A DNA stretch of 64,000 nucleotides from Paramacrobiotus metropolitanus. Taxonomy: Eukaryota; Tardigrada; Eutardigrada; Parachela; Macrobiotidae. The DNA lies in the NCBI RefSeq assembly GCF_019649055.1, contig NW_026570229.1, positions 868,001-932,000 on the forward strand, given 5' to 3'. Every line of letters begins with the position of its first letter. Position 1 is the stretch's first letter. Below the pieces are notes generated by a model that saw only the letters and a program-made list of their open reading frames with translations, was not told the origin of the DNA and made no database searches. The translations under genes and the position numbers were made by a program. Of this stretch, positions 11,901-24,399 are shown piece after piece.

Positions 11901-14900
11901 CTTGTTTGGCTGATAGACTTGTATACGCAAATGTATGAACCTGTTAATTTTTCGCAACGTCCGGAACAAAACAGTTGCAGGTCAAGACTATGACCGTGCA
12001 TGTTGTTGTGTCAGATCATTATGGCGCGTAACACTTCGGCCGCACAGAATCACTTCGGGCAACGCTCACTCCGGTCGGAGCTCACTTTTTCGTAAATTTC
12101 TTTCGTTTTCATCTGTTGTTTTGTATTTTCAAGTTTTTCGGAATTCCTTGGTTTTCAAAGTCGACTTTGCGCGATCCTCACTTTTCTCGAGCGATCATGC
12201 AGGCTTATAGTGGACAACACTGAGCTTGTACATGTTGAAATATGTACCAGCGGTTATCACCAGGCATTTTGTTCAGTTAAGCTTGGTTTGGAATGTGTAT
12301 TTTTTCTCTTGAAGGTTGACGCGGTTCTTATTTAGTACAACTCACTTGTCCCGAGGTTTCGCATCAAGGTTAATATTTTACGCTCGTAGAATGACGGCAG
12401 AAGAGTACACAAGCCGAAGTGGAAGTCGGCGATGTGTGCTGCGGCCGAAGTGAATGACGGCTGAATACTTGGGCCGAAATGAGGGTGGCCGAAATAAGAT
12501 CGAAGTCATTGGTAGTCGTTTGTGGGCTAGCGTGCGTGTGTTGAGGAATCCGTAAGAGCTTACCGTGCAAGTGTATCCATAAATCAAGGATATGTTGAAA
12601 CCAGTTCGCTGCTTTGACTGACCCATGCCGTACTTCGTCAACATTTCAATAACTTCGGGGAAGATCGAGTCACTGTAACGCGCGACTGCCGCAATCTCAG
12701 TATCGCGGCATACGTACAGTTTCTCCGCATGCTGAGACAGGAAGCTGAACGAACTCTTGTCCTGAATCCGTAACGAGGCACTGCGTTCCGCAATTTGCTC
12801 CGAGAAAGACACAAGACTCCCGCGCGATATGCCTCGGATGCTGTGGAATTGTCTCGTTAATTCTGACTGTATAACAAATAGGAAAAAACTGAAACAACCC
12901 ACCCGTCAAAGTTACGAAAGTCTGCCAGTGCATCAGAGTTCAGCGTAATAATTGCCGAAGTCCGCGGATATTTCCGTTCTGTGTAATTCGCTAACGCTTT
13001 CTTCTCGTAGGTGTCTTCGATTGCTGCCTTCACAATTTCTGGGCCGACTGGATCGTGTATCACAACCGGAAGGTTTTGTGTTGTGATGAAGTCTCTCAGT
13101 GCCGCTACGGTAGTACTTTTTAAGTCGCACAGTTGAGATGCGCCTTGCGCAAACATTTCCAACACCATACTGGCAACAAACGATTTTCCGCAGTTTGTGT
13201 CTCCATACAAGAACAGTACCGGCATTCGCTTGAAATTTGCAATGGTAACGTCGTAATGAAAACCAGCATAAGCGCCCCCTGAAAATGCATGAGTAAGAGT
13301 ACGAAATAGCGATTTTTAAAACTGACGAAAACCTTTTGCCTGCGTCAACTGCTATGCGTTGGCAGATTTAATACTGGAGCGTGAATTATGTAGTACAATA
13401 TTACATCAGCATGCGACAGCTTAACGTGTTCACCCTTTTATTAAAGAAATAAACGAATTCTTTGCTCAAACCGGCCATGGATGGCAAGAAACGTTAAGGC
13501 AAAGCCGCAGCTACGCTTTGTAAACTCCCAGAAACGTACAAATGAAAGGTCAGCTGGCACAAAAGCGCCATGTAAGTTCATTTTTTGCTAAGTCATAATT
13601 TTTCCAACAGTGCAAAACCATTGAGTTTCAGTGTCAAAGCATAAATGCTCTAAGTAGAACGTGAAGAACCGTAGAAGCATAAGCGCCCCTGAGTGCACTA
13701 CAGTATGCACTATGCATTATACTGGCTTTGTAACGTTAAGGTACTGTATCTGTATCTTCATGGGTGCTGGTACGTTTAATAATACCTTCGTCCTTTCATG
13801 GGAGATGTTAAACTCGCCACCGTTACTTTGCGATGTCGATAACAAGTACTGCAAAGGGCGCAAGACGCACTATACTTTGACAAGCGCATTAAATGCTCTT
13901 TGAAACGCGTTTCATTTTCGTTGTGTATTATATCGTAGAATAGCATGCCGAGCAGATGTAGAGAAAGATCAGATGCACTGAACTTGCGTCAAGTTGCCAA
14001 AGCGTAACGTACTTGCCAAGGTCAATTATGCTACATGTTCAATTTTAAAAAACTCGTAGAAAAATTTAAAATTGAAAACCAGTGTTTTTTCATTTGTGCA
14101 GCGCAGCAAAGATCAATTCTCCGTCATTTGATGGCTCACCGACAATTTCTCCAAAGGAAATTTTAATTTGAAAAAATTTCTAAGAAATCCGATTACGTGA
14201 AAATTATGGTTGCTTTTTCGTTTCTTTTGGGTCTTACCTAGTGCCATGCAGAGCCCAAGCATTGTTTTATCTGGCAGTAAAGATGACAGGAACGACAGAG
14301 CGTCATAATCAGGCGGTAAAGTTTTAGGGACTGACAGCTCAGGCAGCGATCCGGGAACCCAAACGAATTGCGTTGCGGAAAGGTCGACGCGTTGGAAGTC
14401 GCCCACTTCAGTTTTACGAAATGCAGTTTCCGGGCCGAAAACCACAGTATCCCCGTCCGCTTGCCGGCCATGGCGAATTACTCTTTTTCGAACAAGCGGG
14501 TCACCGCGTTCTTTGGCTTTCCTAAAGAAAAAATATATTTCTGTGATATCGGCTTCATTAACGCCATATCGCATCATTTCAGCACGATGTTGGCTTAGAA
14601 TAGAAATGTGCAGCGAAGATATAACGATTATATATCATTTGGGTTTCGTTTAATCCGCCTAAAAAATTTTTTTAAAGTCAGCTACTTACTGAATAAAATC
14701 GCTTGTCAGAAATTTGCCGTATTCTTGAAGGTCGTTTTGGCTCATTTTGCAGAATATCGCAGGCAAGCCTTTGCAGCCTTTCTTCAAAGCCGTCTTCAGA
14801 CATTCTGCTGAGTTCCAAGCGGTGATGGAGAGAAAGCCTTTGCTGAAATATGTAACGAAACCGGTTAGTATCTCGTCACCATCTAGACAGAAAAATCACG

Positions 14901-17078
14901 AACGAAAGCGTAACAGACTGAATGCCTCAACGCCCAGGAGCTATCAAGAGCGAATCGTAGTCCAACAGTCTCACTTCTTGCCACATTGGTACTTCGCCAT
15001 TCGTAAATTACGGCAGCTGTTTGCTGCTTGCAAATCGAAACGCTATAGAGGTCTTCCGATGACCTTTCTGCTACTGTTTATGAGTGCAAATTCCCATACT
15101 GCCAAGCGAATGTACCTGATGGTACATTCCGATGAAAGTAAAGTAACGGAAAATAATTCACTAGAGCGGGAAATTCTTAAGACTCACTATCAAAAAGATT
15201 TCAGTTATGCAAAAAGAGCGTTTGAAAAACTTTATAAATAGCTGCTTGAGAATGCAACCTCACGCCGCTCTTTCTGGTTAAAAGTTCCCAAGTGTAATTC
15301 CTTAGTGCTTTGACCTGAAACTTTCATCTTCACACTTTGCACATATTTCCTTTTCAAGCCCAGCGTTATGCAAACTAGCAAATGATTATTACGACCAATC
15401 GTATGAACGCATACCGTAATTACCTAATTTGTGGCACTGGGCGGCAAATACTTCGAACTTTAACGCCGTGGTGCAGGTGCGCTTGTTTCGCGGGGAGATG
15501 GCACACTAAGCAGGGCGCAAGTCGAAGGAAACCAAGAAACGGCCGACAAATGCACCGATGGGGGAATTGAATCCCTGCTACGTCGATAGATCCGCGTAGG
15601 CAGCACCACTGCACCACGGCGCAAAGTGTTGAAATACTTTGAAAGACTTGTCGTTGTACGTGAGCCGCTTCTCCACAGCACCATTTCCAGGGGTGCTATT
15701 TTTTACGCGATAAATTTCGGGAGAGGCCATCATTTCCGAAACAAGAACGCATCCTGCTTCAGCAAAGCTAAACGCGTTTTGTTGGCGTAGTTCCCGGGTC
15801 TATAGGATGTAGTTGCATAGCCTGCGTGCAGAATCTCAGAACATGTATGCAACACCTTGGTAGTATTCACCACAGCATTTTTATAGTCTAATTACGAGTT
15901 TAATAGGCAGGATATTTACGGCCTAATAACTACGGCGCGTCTTGCGACAACTTCAGGGTTGCCCTTATTGTGGGTCGTGCCACAGATTTGATAATAACGC
16001 TTATTATAACGGTATATAACAACTAATAAACAGCACAGTGTTTGAAAAGCGGTTTTAATATTATGCGATACCTTAGTTCCCAAAATGTGTTAGGGTTTTT
16101 GTTAGCGATAAAATAGCGGTCGTTGAAACAGCGGCACGAGTAACCCTGAATAGTATTGGTATCGCACAAAAATTGCGGGCACTAGCAATCGCAGCTATAT
16201 GCATTTGCAATTTCCACCTTGACGGATACAATTCTTGATCTTCGGGGATAGGTAACTGGTTAGGATGCTGTATTTGCAATTTCGCAGAGATGTGCAGTTA
16301 ACTGTTAATTCCCGCACTGGTGTCAGAAAACTTTCGGCAATTTTGCTACGGTATCAACTGCAGGTACTACTGCTGATTTAATACGTACTGTTCTGCCGTG
16401 CTGTATGCCCTATACCGCAGTATCGCTTATTATTTTGGGTCTATCGGTATACAAAACCAAAAGCCACGGGACGGTGACATCATTAACAGAAAAACGCGTA
16501 CAATTAAAGACTAAATAACGTTGATAATCGCTGAAAACGTTTAACAAAGAACAAATCGGTTTCATATACTGAGAAAAAAAGACTATTTTCCTTATGACGA
16601 TTCGCAGCTACGCGATAATTAAAGCGATGTACTGATATGTTGTTTTCGATAGCCTTGTTCCCATACTGCGCGCGTCAGCAGTGGCAGTATTTTTTAAAGT
16701 CTGTACAGCCTTCGATGTAACTGCTTCTACAGTTGGGATGAAAATTTGTGACTAATATCGAGGAAAGACAGCGCATCTGTGACTTGCGACAATTAATGTG
16801 TTTTATAGTAAACTCACTATTTCCCGAATTCATCGCAATCCACGTCTACAAGGTATCCGGCGTCCGTATCACTCTCATCACCACAGATAATCGCTTGGAT
16901 TTCAATTGCGCAGCTTAGAACTTCCCTGCGGCCGTCATCCTGCTCTCTCGGTGTTGCCACTTTGAAGGTCTTTCCCTTGTCCACATCAAACGTGTAACAG
17001 CCGGTCGTCTGTAACCAATAGAGATGTTGGCTGATTGAGTAAAAGGAGGAAAAGCGTATAGCTTACCGATAAATCCAT
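8944..17078 (-). CDS. Transposon P-loop ATPase with C-terminal PHD-like zinc motif (right copy)
   Basis: Proposed exons, 5' to 3' on minus: 17067-17078 (MDLS), 16818-17008, one or more unresolved, 14690-14882, 14238-14521, 12899-13278, 12564-12866, 11605-11841, 11483-11536 (start uncertain), 11176-11448, 11072-11090 (19-nt micro-exon), 9607-9936, 9410-9460, 9186-9253, 9009-9109 and 8944-8971. Splice phases agree at each listed junction from 14690 onward. The ATPase core (12899-13278) has Walker A GDTNCGKS, Walker B-like VVIHDP and sensor IITLNSD, as in SF3/AAA-type ATPases of large DNA transposons. Downstream come a basic KAKKRKL patch suggesting nuclear location, an acidic disordered linker, and C-x2-C-x13-C-x2-C-x4-H-x2-C, which is six of the eight PHD ligands. 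The introns at 12867-12898 (32 nt) and 11449-11482 (34 nt) are unusually short. Membership of the 3' exons in this gene is inferred from phase and order. Confidence 0.65.
15551..15622 (-). repeat. tRNA-like head of SINE, right-arm copy
   Basis: Reverse complement of the 3359 copy, with the same A-box/B-box layout and the same acceptor-like pairing. Being at the mirrored position, it was inserted before the arms duplicated. The SINE body extends toward lower coordinates (about 15420). Confidence 0.75.
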
Positions 17079-17699
17079 CTTTAGGCAGAGATAAGCTGTG
17101 CCGATCAGAGAAAGAAGTAGTTCGATCAAATAACTTGAAAACGAAAATTTTATTTTACTTGATGAAGCAGTTAACAGCACGTTTTTTGTTTAGAAATTAC
17201 AGGACGGTCCGCAAACGTCCCAATCACCAGCAACACGTCATTAAAATAATGGTCTTGCTTATGGACTACCCTAGTGTGTGCGGTTCACCCATGTTAACAT
17301 GCCGAATGCGCTGCCGTGCGCGGCATCGGTACAGCGGCGGCATCACAAAGGTTGTCGGTTTCTTTCATCTTTCGCGCTCTAGTGTTCGGCTTTTGTCTGA
17401 TCATTTTGGTTCTGATCTTGCTCCTCTTTCGCAGATTTCAGTGGTCGTAGATACTGAACGCGAATTTGTTATTTCCAGTTGTGTTTTCAGTTTGTCTTTG
17501 CTTGTTAAGTGCCTTTGCTGGTAATTTGAAAGTGCTTATAATGTAACCTGACCGAACTACGCGTACTTACTTACTTCGTTTTCCTGAGCCATACTGACGG
17601 AAGTGTCGCAGATTTACGTGTTCCTTTCAATTTGTTTATTTCCAATTTTCAATTTGTTATTTCCAATTTGTTATTTCCACTTGCAAGCTTTTCAACGAA
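17079..17699. promoter_or_regulatory. Likely bidirectional promoter between ATPase and KDZ genes
   Basis: A 621-bp gap lies between the ATPase start (17078, minus) and the KDZ start (17700, plus). Both ATGs have an A at -3. The stretch 17630-17690 contains three tandem variants of CAATTTGTTATTTCC that are missing from the left copy. The role is inferred from geometry only. Confidence 0.4.
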
Positions 17700-20600
17700 A
17701 TGGCCGAAAGAATAAAGCTTCAAACGAACTCTCGCGAGGCATCTTCTTTTATAGTTGAAAAATACGGCCTCAAAAATGTTGAACGGCTCAAGATTTGTTC
17801 CGCCGCAGTACCAGTAACTTTACCGTACTTCCGGCGGTTGAAGGTGAGTTCCTTGCTACTATAATTAGAAGGAAATGTTGCTGTGCCAGCTTTAAAATTT
17901 GAAATTGTTTTAGAGTCTGATGCTTCAGTTTGATTAAATAGTTACAAACAATGAAGATTCATTAGGTTAGGATGAAATAGTGAAATTGTTATTTTGCTAT
18001 TTCAAGCTTCAATGTGGACACGCCTCATTAATTAAGTCATGCGATGGTTACTGTTTCTGCAAATACTTGAAAATCTAAACTTTTTTTACATGAAGGATTT
18101 TCTGGGGCTGCCGTCAGCACCATGGCCAAAGGTACAGAATTCGTCAAATTCTCATTTAGTTCTGTGTACGTAATCATCACTCAACCGCTCTAGATAGTTC
18201 GTTCAGCCGCGCCAAGTTATGTTTCGCTCGCTATTAAAACCATGTTGGTTCGATTTTCATTGCTTTATCGTGATTTTTTTTTGCAACAACGGCACCAGAA
18301 AATAAAGCGTGCCGTGTTTAGGATGCTACGACTGCTCCTAGCAGACGCATGAAGCATCGTTGTTACGCACTCCTTCATTTTGTCTGTACACTGCCATCGA
18401 CCGCGGTGAAGCCGGTCCGCTTGGCATTACAATGTAATCAGTCTAACACTGTATCTCCTGTCAGCAGGGCATCATTGCTGGAGAACATGTTGATGGTGAA
18501 TTATTTATTTTTATGCGAGGAGTTAGCAAATCCAGAAATTAACAGTTTTTCATTTTTCGCTCGGACGTTAATGGATTCCGATTATAAACAAAGTACAGAC
18601 CGGTACGTTACTCACAAAGGTTTAAGTGTACAACCAGTTGCACGGCAGTCGGTAGCGGATTCACTGCGTCAAGTCATAAAAAGGCACAAAAAATAATTAT
18701 TTTAATGTGAAAATGTCTATCAATAAAATGTTTTCTGTAAAGCGTGGGACAGCAAAATACACTGGTCGAATTTCTGTGAATAGTCGGGCGCAGCAAATAC
18801 AGTAGTTAAAAAGCGATGTGTTGGTCGGTATGCAGTTTGTCGATTAATAAGGTTCTGGAATTAGCAGTATATCGGCCAACAGATTGTAATGAAGCAAAAC
18901 GGAAGTCAGAAAATTGACGTACTACCGTGTTGAGCATGTGAACTAGGGATTGACTTATTTTTCCAGATTTCATCCGAAATGATGGGGATGCCGACGACAT
19001 TGGGAGAGATGTTTCTAAAAGATTTTGGATCTTACTCGCCCGATTTTCTAACAGGCGATCCTTTCGTTGCTCCGGTCAAGGTGCTGTGTGCCCCAGTAAC
19101 CCATTGTTTAAAAGGCTGTGCGTGGAAAAAGGGACCTAATAAAGAAATGCCAAGAGTTTTGGCATGGCACCGTAATCCAACTAAGATATGGCAGTTACGG
19201 GCGCTTTGCTGTGTGGTAGAAGATAGTACGTAAATAGTGCATTTCGTGGTGTAAGTTAACGCAGCGGTTACTTGTTATTGCGTTATGCAGCTTTCGATTG
19301 ACATGGTATCCGATGCGCGCAATATTTTGCATGTGTTGTTTAATTTCGGGGCAGTGATAACGAGCTTGAGACTGGTCATCATATGGCGCCAGATAGTAGT
19401 ACTTAGTATTTTAGCTGCCAGATGCTTTCGATTTACACAGGCTAAGCACTGTACATCACTTCTTTTGTATAAGAAGTCAAGAGGCAAGTTAAATTAATTT
19501 CATGGTAAGTCGCTGCGACCTAGCGTCACGCGTTTCGCATATACCGTAAAACCCGATAATAACGCTTGGGCCTTTATTTTTTTGGGAACTTCGGCAGGGG
19601 CGCTTAAAACTGCAGGGAGAGTTTATTACGGGGAGAGGGGCGTCTGATACTTGAAATATAATGCGGTCATGACGCCCCGGGTGGGGGGGGGGGGCATTTC
19701 ATTCCCCCAGGGCGTTAATTTCCGGGGGTTGGGCGCTAGTATGGGGTTCCACGGTCAACTATCTACATTAAGAGGATCCTTGCAATGGCCCAGAAATTGA
19801 TTAAATAACAAGCCGATTGAAAATGTGTCTTGCGCGTTCTTGCCACTGATCGGCATCATTTTTGTCACGGTCCTACGCATTTGATTGGGTATTTTCATGG
19901 TAGTTATAAGTGGTGAGCAACTGCAAGGCATACAACCGCACTAACGCCTTTACGCGTCCATGCGCCTAGGTGTGCACTGGCCAGAAGTACTCGCGGCTTG
20001 ATGTATAGGACATACTCGCACAGTGGTCGTTTGTACTCACGGCTGTCACCAGCCGTGGTGTCATTTCTTTGGTACCGATGCCTTTTAATACCTTTGCTAT
20101 ATGTATTTACAAACTGTATGCAACACTATGCATTATATATCAGAATGCAAATGTCAGACAATTTTGGCAAAATGCGGCAGTAGCAATACCAATGGTCAGA
20201 ATTATAGCAATGGCTGTTTTGTCGTCCGTCTACGAGACGGCTATTGTAAACTGCCGCATTTTTTACCAATTGCCTATTTTTGCTAAAATTACTTTTCATC
20301 AAATTACTAATTGCGGCAGCTCTGCAAAAGATAAAGTAGTGCTAATAGTTCCAAATCGATAATTGTAAACATCATATAATGGACTTATAATGCCAACAAC
20401 CTAATCTGTATTATTTACCATAATTATAATCATGCTACGCTTTGGTCATGCAGTGCCCGCCAAAAGCGAGTGCGCCTTCCTAGTACGTCAGCAGTTCGGG
20501 TATTCATTCATCTAGCACAGCAGTCCACGGGGCATTTTGCGTTTACTTCCCAAAAAACCTACTTTATAGCGTCTAATTTACATTATTTTTGCATCAAAGA

Positions 20601-23427
20601 TGCCGAGTTTTCTAGATTCTCTACCTATTGCTTCATAAATCTCAACGGTAAATTAAAATTACAGATATGATTGTCCATTATTTAAAAACCGATATTGCAG
20701 AATTTATCAATTGTATATTTCAGCTGATTATGGAAAAAAATTTGATTATTTATTAGGTTACAATCTTTTGCGGCGCTGGAAAGATTATTCAGGGGTTGGC
20801 TGTTACTCTGAGATGCCGGGGTTGCGAGTCCCGCTACTCTCCATGCACATGGTCGAACCGACAGACTTCTACATATTCCTTTTACGATGTGGAGCAGCCG
20901 TTTATTGATATCTCTCAGGACATTTACGTCTGCAGGAAATTTGCCAATGAAATCGTGAATAACATGTATGCTTCGGCTACGTTGTCTTCAGCTTTGCTAA
21001 ATGTACAGTACTTATTATTTAGATTTTTTAATCACGCAACTTACGACGGAATCGCGGAAACTATGAAGTACACATATGGTTGGAATAAGTGTGAGTCATA
21101 AGTGTCTCAATTAATACAAGATAGTTTGGCCAGTTTAAAAGTGTTAAGTGTGTCTTGTTTCGTCTCAGTGTTCTCACGAAAAACCGTGGCGGTTATTTTC
21201 CTGCGACATGAGATCGAATGCGACATGAGAGAGCAGAAGATCACCTTCCAGTTTGAAGAGCAGAGAAGTGTTTTGCAATATTTGGACAAGCGTATGGACG
21301 AGATCTTCGCAAGCACGTACAAACATCGCTGTTCTGGCGAGTGCGTAGCCAAAGGGTGTGGGAGACTGTTTATTATGGACGGACTTTGGAAAATCGTGTT
21401 CCGGCATTGTATAGCAGAAGTGCGGGTAAGTAGCCGCTGGGTGTGTTATACCATTCAGCAGATCTTCCTTATTAGGTCTGTTTACCGACCATAGTGTTGC
21501 TGCTAAACTGTATCAGCATTATAAAATAATTTGCAGCCCCATCATTGTATGTAAGCGTTTACACGAATTGTGATAGTTTTTCGTGATTTATGAATAACTA
21601 TCTACCGCCAGACTAGAACGTACAAGTGGTAAGCTAATAATTATATGAAACTGATTTAATCTAATCAATGTTCACATTAAAGTCGCCGTGTCTCGCCTCT
21701 GATGATTATTAAATACTCATGACCTCGAATTCATGATTTGGCTTTTCCAGAATTTCGTGGAAGGAATTTCCTTGATTAACTTTCCTCAAGTTTGCACGCA
21801 TTCGCCATGTGGCAGGTCCCTGTTTTGTCTGAAACACCGTATCTTTGATAAAGAAAGCGGAACAGAAACCGATCGAATCACTATTCATATGGCAGGTGAA
21901 TAACTATTTAGGGTATTTTCTGGATACAAATGGGTATTTAGGCGGAATTTTTTATTGATAGTGGATAGTGGCCATTCATTAATCGTGGCCATGCGTGGAT
22001 AGCTGTACTTGTGGCTATTCTGTGCGGACTGCATATACAGTATTCGTTGTCGATTATGCTATCCACTGGTGACAGTAAGTCAGTAACCAAATAATCAGTC
22101 GTGGATGTTAGTATGCCGATGCTTTAGATACGTCTGCCGTAGATAGGCACTTTCGTCAGCCTGCCGTAAAATAACGAATCCACAATCGATTGGTTATCTC
22201 GTCGTACAGAGCACATCAAGTCGTGCTCTGCATTTATTTTTGCTCCGTAATGTTCACTTTTTGATCTGTAAAATGTGATTGCTCAACGCACAGTTGTCAC
22301 TTAAGCCAGGAAAGATATTCAAGCTTAAATATACTTTGTAAGAATGGTGCCGCCAGGTTTCGATTGTTGCAGGAGTTTCCAGGGCTCTGCAGACTAAAGC
22401 AAGAATCGACATCGACTCGATTCTAAGCGGGGAAGTAGATGCCGAGTCTGAAGACGTTGCCTGCCGAAAGTTTGACCCCAAGCTCGGCTGCAGAAAAGAG
22501 AAAGGAGAAAATCAGCGTGGGCATTTGTACAGTCGCGGTTATCTGTTTCTTGTTGGACCAACGGGACATATTTTCAGCTTTGCTCCCATCTACAGGTACA
22601 CTAGCTCACAATCCTGTGGGCACACTGTGTTAAACGAGGGCACCGCGACATTTCGTCAATTACGATTTGTCGCAGAACATTTAGCCGCAAACATATCGCC
22701 GAAAGGTCATCTTGCCAGGCGACGGACAGTTAAGTAGTTTAATGGACATCCCGACGGTAAATATTTCGTCGCGAGTTCCTTTCGACGCAACAAATCGTCG
22801 GGAGGCTGTTTCTTCTAAAAAGCATAAGAAAACCTGAGAAAAAATTAGGAAAACGTAGGCATTGCACTGCAAATTACTGCAAATTATCGTCCTGAATTTC
22901 AAGGAAGGTTACAGACAAAATCGCAATGCAGTGGCGTCTTTGCACTGGCTCGGCATTAGTACATTGACTACATTCCATCCGCAAATAACAGCAGTTTGCA
23001 TGGTTGCGCATTACCACAACACAGCAACTAGAATTGCCTGCTCATTCTCGCGAACGAAGAATAGTCATTTACCGAAATCAGATCTACTATTGTTTCTTTT
23101 GAGAAATGCTGGGACAGAATGAAGAAGAACATGATACAACGAAGAAAAGTTTTTATTATAAGTTTTTTGTTTCTTTTCTACTACTGTTTGTGCTAGCGTT
23201 CTGATAGTAATTAATAAATTGCAGGGTACAGATAATTGCTGTAAGATACGAAAGCAGTATTGCGAAGTGACATGCGTTTTTTTTCAGAGCTGAAAGTCTT
23301 GGGCAGGTGTACCTGTTTATTGTCAGCGCACTCTACGAGTTGCTGCAAAAAGTTGCGCCGGAAGAGTGGGGAAACATCTTCGTATGTTATGACAACATCT
23401 GTCAACTTAACCGACTGAAGGCTGCAG
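17700..23427 (+). CDS. KDZ-family transposase (3' end not found)
   Basis: Exons: 17700-17843, 18967-19225 (donor could be slightly earlier), 20757-21090, 21169-21425, 21751-21895, 22373-22595 and 23288-23427; the last five join in consistent phase. The 20757 exon has C-x2-C...Y...YSFYDVEQPFIDIS, resembling the KDZ CxC6 cluster. The 21169 exon has FIMDGLWKIVFRHC, the DG.WK...HC block containing the first catalytic Asp. The 21751 exon has C...SPCGRSLFCLKH, the next Cys-His cluster. The 22373 exon gives GCRKE...GHLYSRGYLFLV, and the 23288 exon gives LGQVYLFIVSALYELL followed by CYDNICQLNRLK, whose YDN block holds the second Asp. KDZ transposases mobilise large DNA transposons in the nucleus. The expected downstream block with the final acidic residue was not found by 25.9 kb, so the gene may be truncated. 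Confidence 0.78.
19543..19755. mobile_element. Small MITE-like insertion, right arm only
   Basis: Imperfect terminal inverted repeats begin ACCGTAAAACCCGATAATA on the left and, read from the other end, ACCGTGGAACCCCATACTA. The element is 213 bp, contains a run of 12 or more G, and is absent from the left arm, so it inserted after the arms formed. Target-site duplication is not clear. Confidence 0.6.
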
Positions 23428-24012
23428 GTGAGCTGAGTTGCATGAAAAATGTGTTCGTCAGCTCCCCCTTTTTTAAACAGCCTCGTCCCTGAAATTTGAT
23501 TCCCGGCTCACCAGTAACGGATGGCTTTTAACTTGAACTGTGCATGTTAGTGATGTTAACACAGGCGCACGTACCACAACGCTTCTAACTGCGTAAGCGA
23601 GTATAAGCCTGACTTAGCCTATCGACAAATTGAGCATACATATTATAAAAGTACTTACAGGCGGAGCGAAATGCGCTTAGCATAATTGCATACTACGCTC
23701 CATTTATCGCAACAACAAGTTGCTCTCCACAGCTGGATCGGCCCTTGCTGCATCGACTTTAGTTTAGCCACCATCGGTCAGGCTCCTCCTGCTGATGTTA
23801 CTACAAAATTTGGTGTTTTATAGGCCAACAACGCAAAGCATATGTCATGTGTTTTATATAGTGCAGAGTGGCGTGCCGCAGCATGAAGTTAGCGCATTCC
23901 GTACATTTGGTTTTCTCGTTTGTATCCACTTATGCTCAACTTGTCACGCTTGTACATGTGCAGTTGAAACCATAAGTATTCCGACATGCTTATGGTTTCA
24001 GCTTAAACACAA

Positions 24013-24390
24013 GTATGCCGGTTCTGACTTCTCCATATTCGCAGAGTTCGCAGTGTTCGCCAAGGCTGCTGTTAAGGTTAGGCTAATTAAGCCTAACCAT
24101 TTGTATGCCGGTTCTGATTTGCCAATATTCGCAGCGTTCGCCAAGATTGCTCCTAAGGTTATGCCAAATAATCCCAACCATTAGTATGCCGGTTCTGATT
24201 TGCGCATATTCGCAGCGTTCGCAGTGTTCGCCAAGGTTGCTGTTAAGGTCAGGCTCAATAAGCTTAACCATTGTTATACCGGTTCTGGTTTTCCAATATT
24301 CGCAGCGTTCGCCAGAGTTGCTGCTATGATTATACAAAATAATCTTAACCATTAGTATACCCGGTTCTGGTTTTCCTGTATTGGCAACAT
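24013..24390. repeat. Minisatellite, five 81-91-bp units
   Basis: Units start at 24013, 24103, 24184, 24275 and 24356 with TATGCCGGTTCTG or TATACCGGTTCTG followed by ATATTCGCAGCGTTCGCC. Spacing alternates 90, 81, 91 and 81 because some units carry an extra CGCAGTGTT. Frames are open because most periods are multiples of three. No gene is called. Confidence 0.88.
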
Positions 24391-24399
24391 TCGGTCAGT

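Larger units (their letters stand above)
12225..20517 (-). repeat. Right arm of giant inverted repeat
   Basis: This is the reverse-complement partner of 1-6740, about 1.5 kb longer because of insertions near 16.1-16.6 kb, 17.46-17.69 kb and 19.27-20.13 kb (the last includes the MITE at 19543). The outer end near 20517 is simply where the partner leaves the window. The KDZ gene continues across this point without a break, which suggests that the true repeat is longer. Confidence 0.92.

Noticed and set aside
1-20517. Inverted repeat as pure assembly artefact
   Set aside because: The arms differ by many substitutions and several insertions, including a MITE and missing exons, so they are distinct sequences.
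24083-24352. Repeat protein encoded by the 81/90-bp minisatellite
   Set aside because: One spacing of 91 bp breaks the period, both strands are open, and there is no splice or start support.
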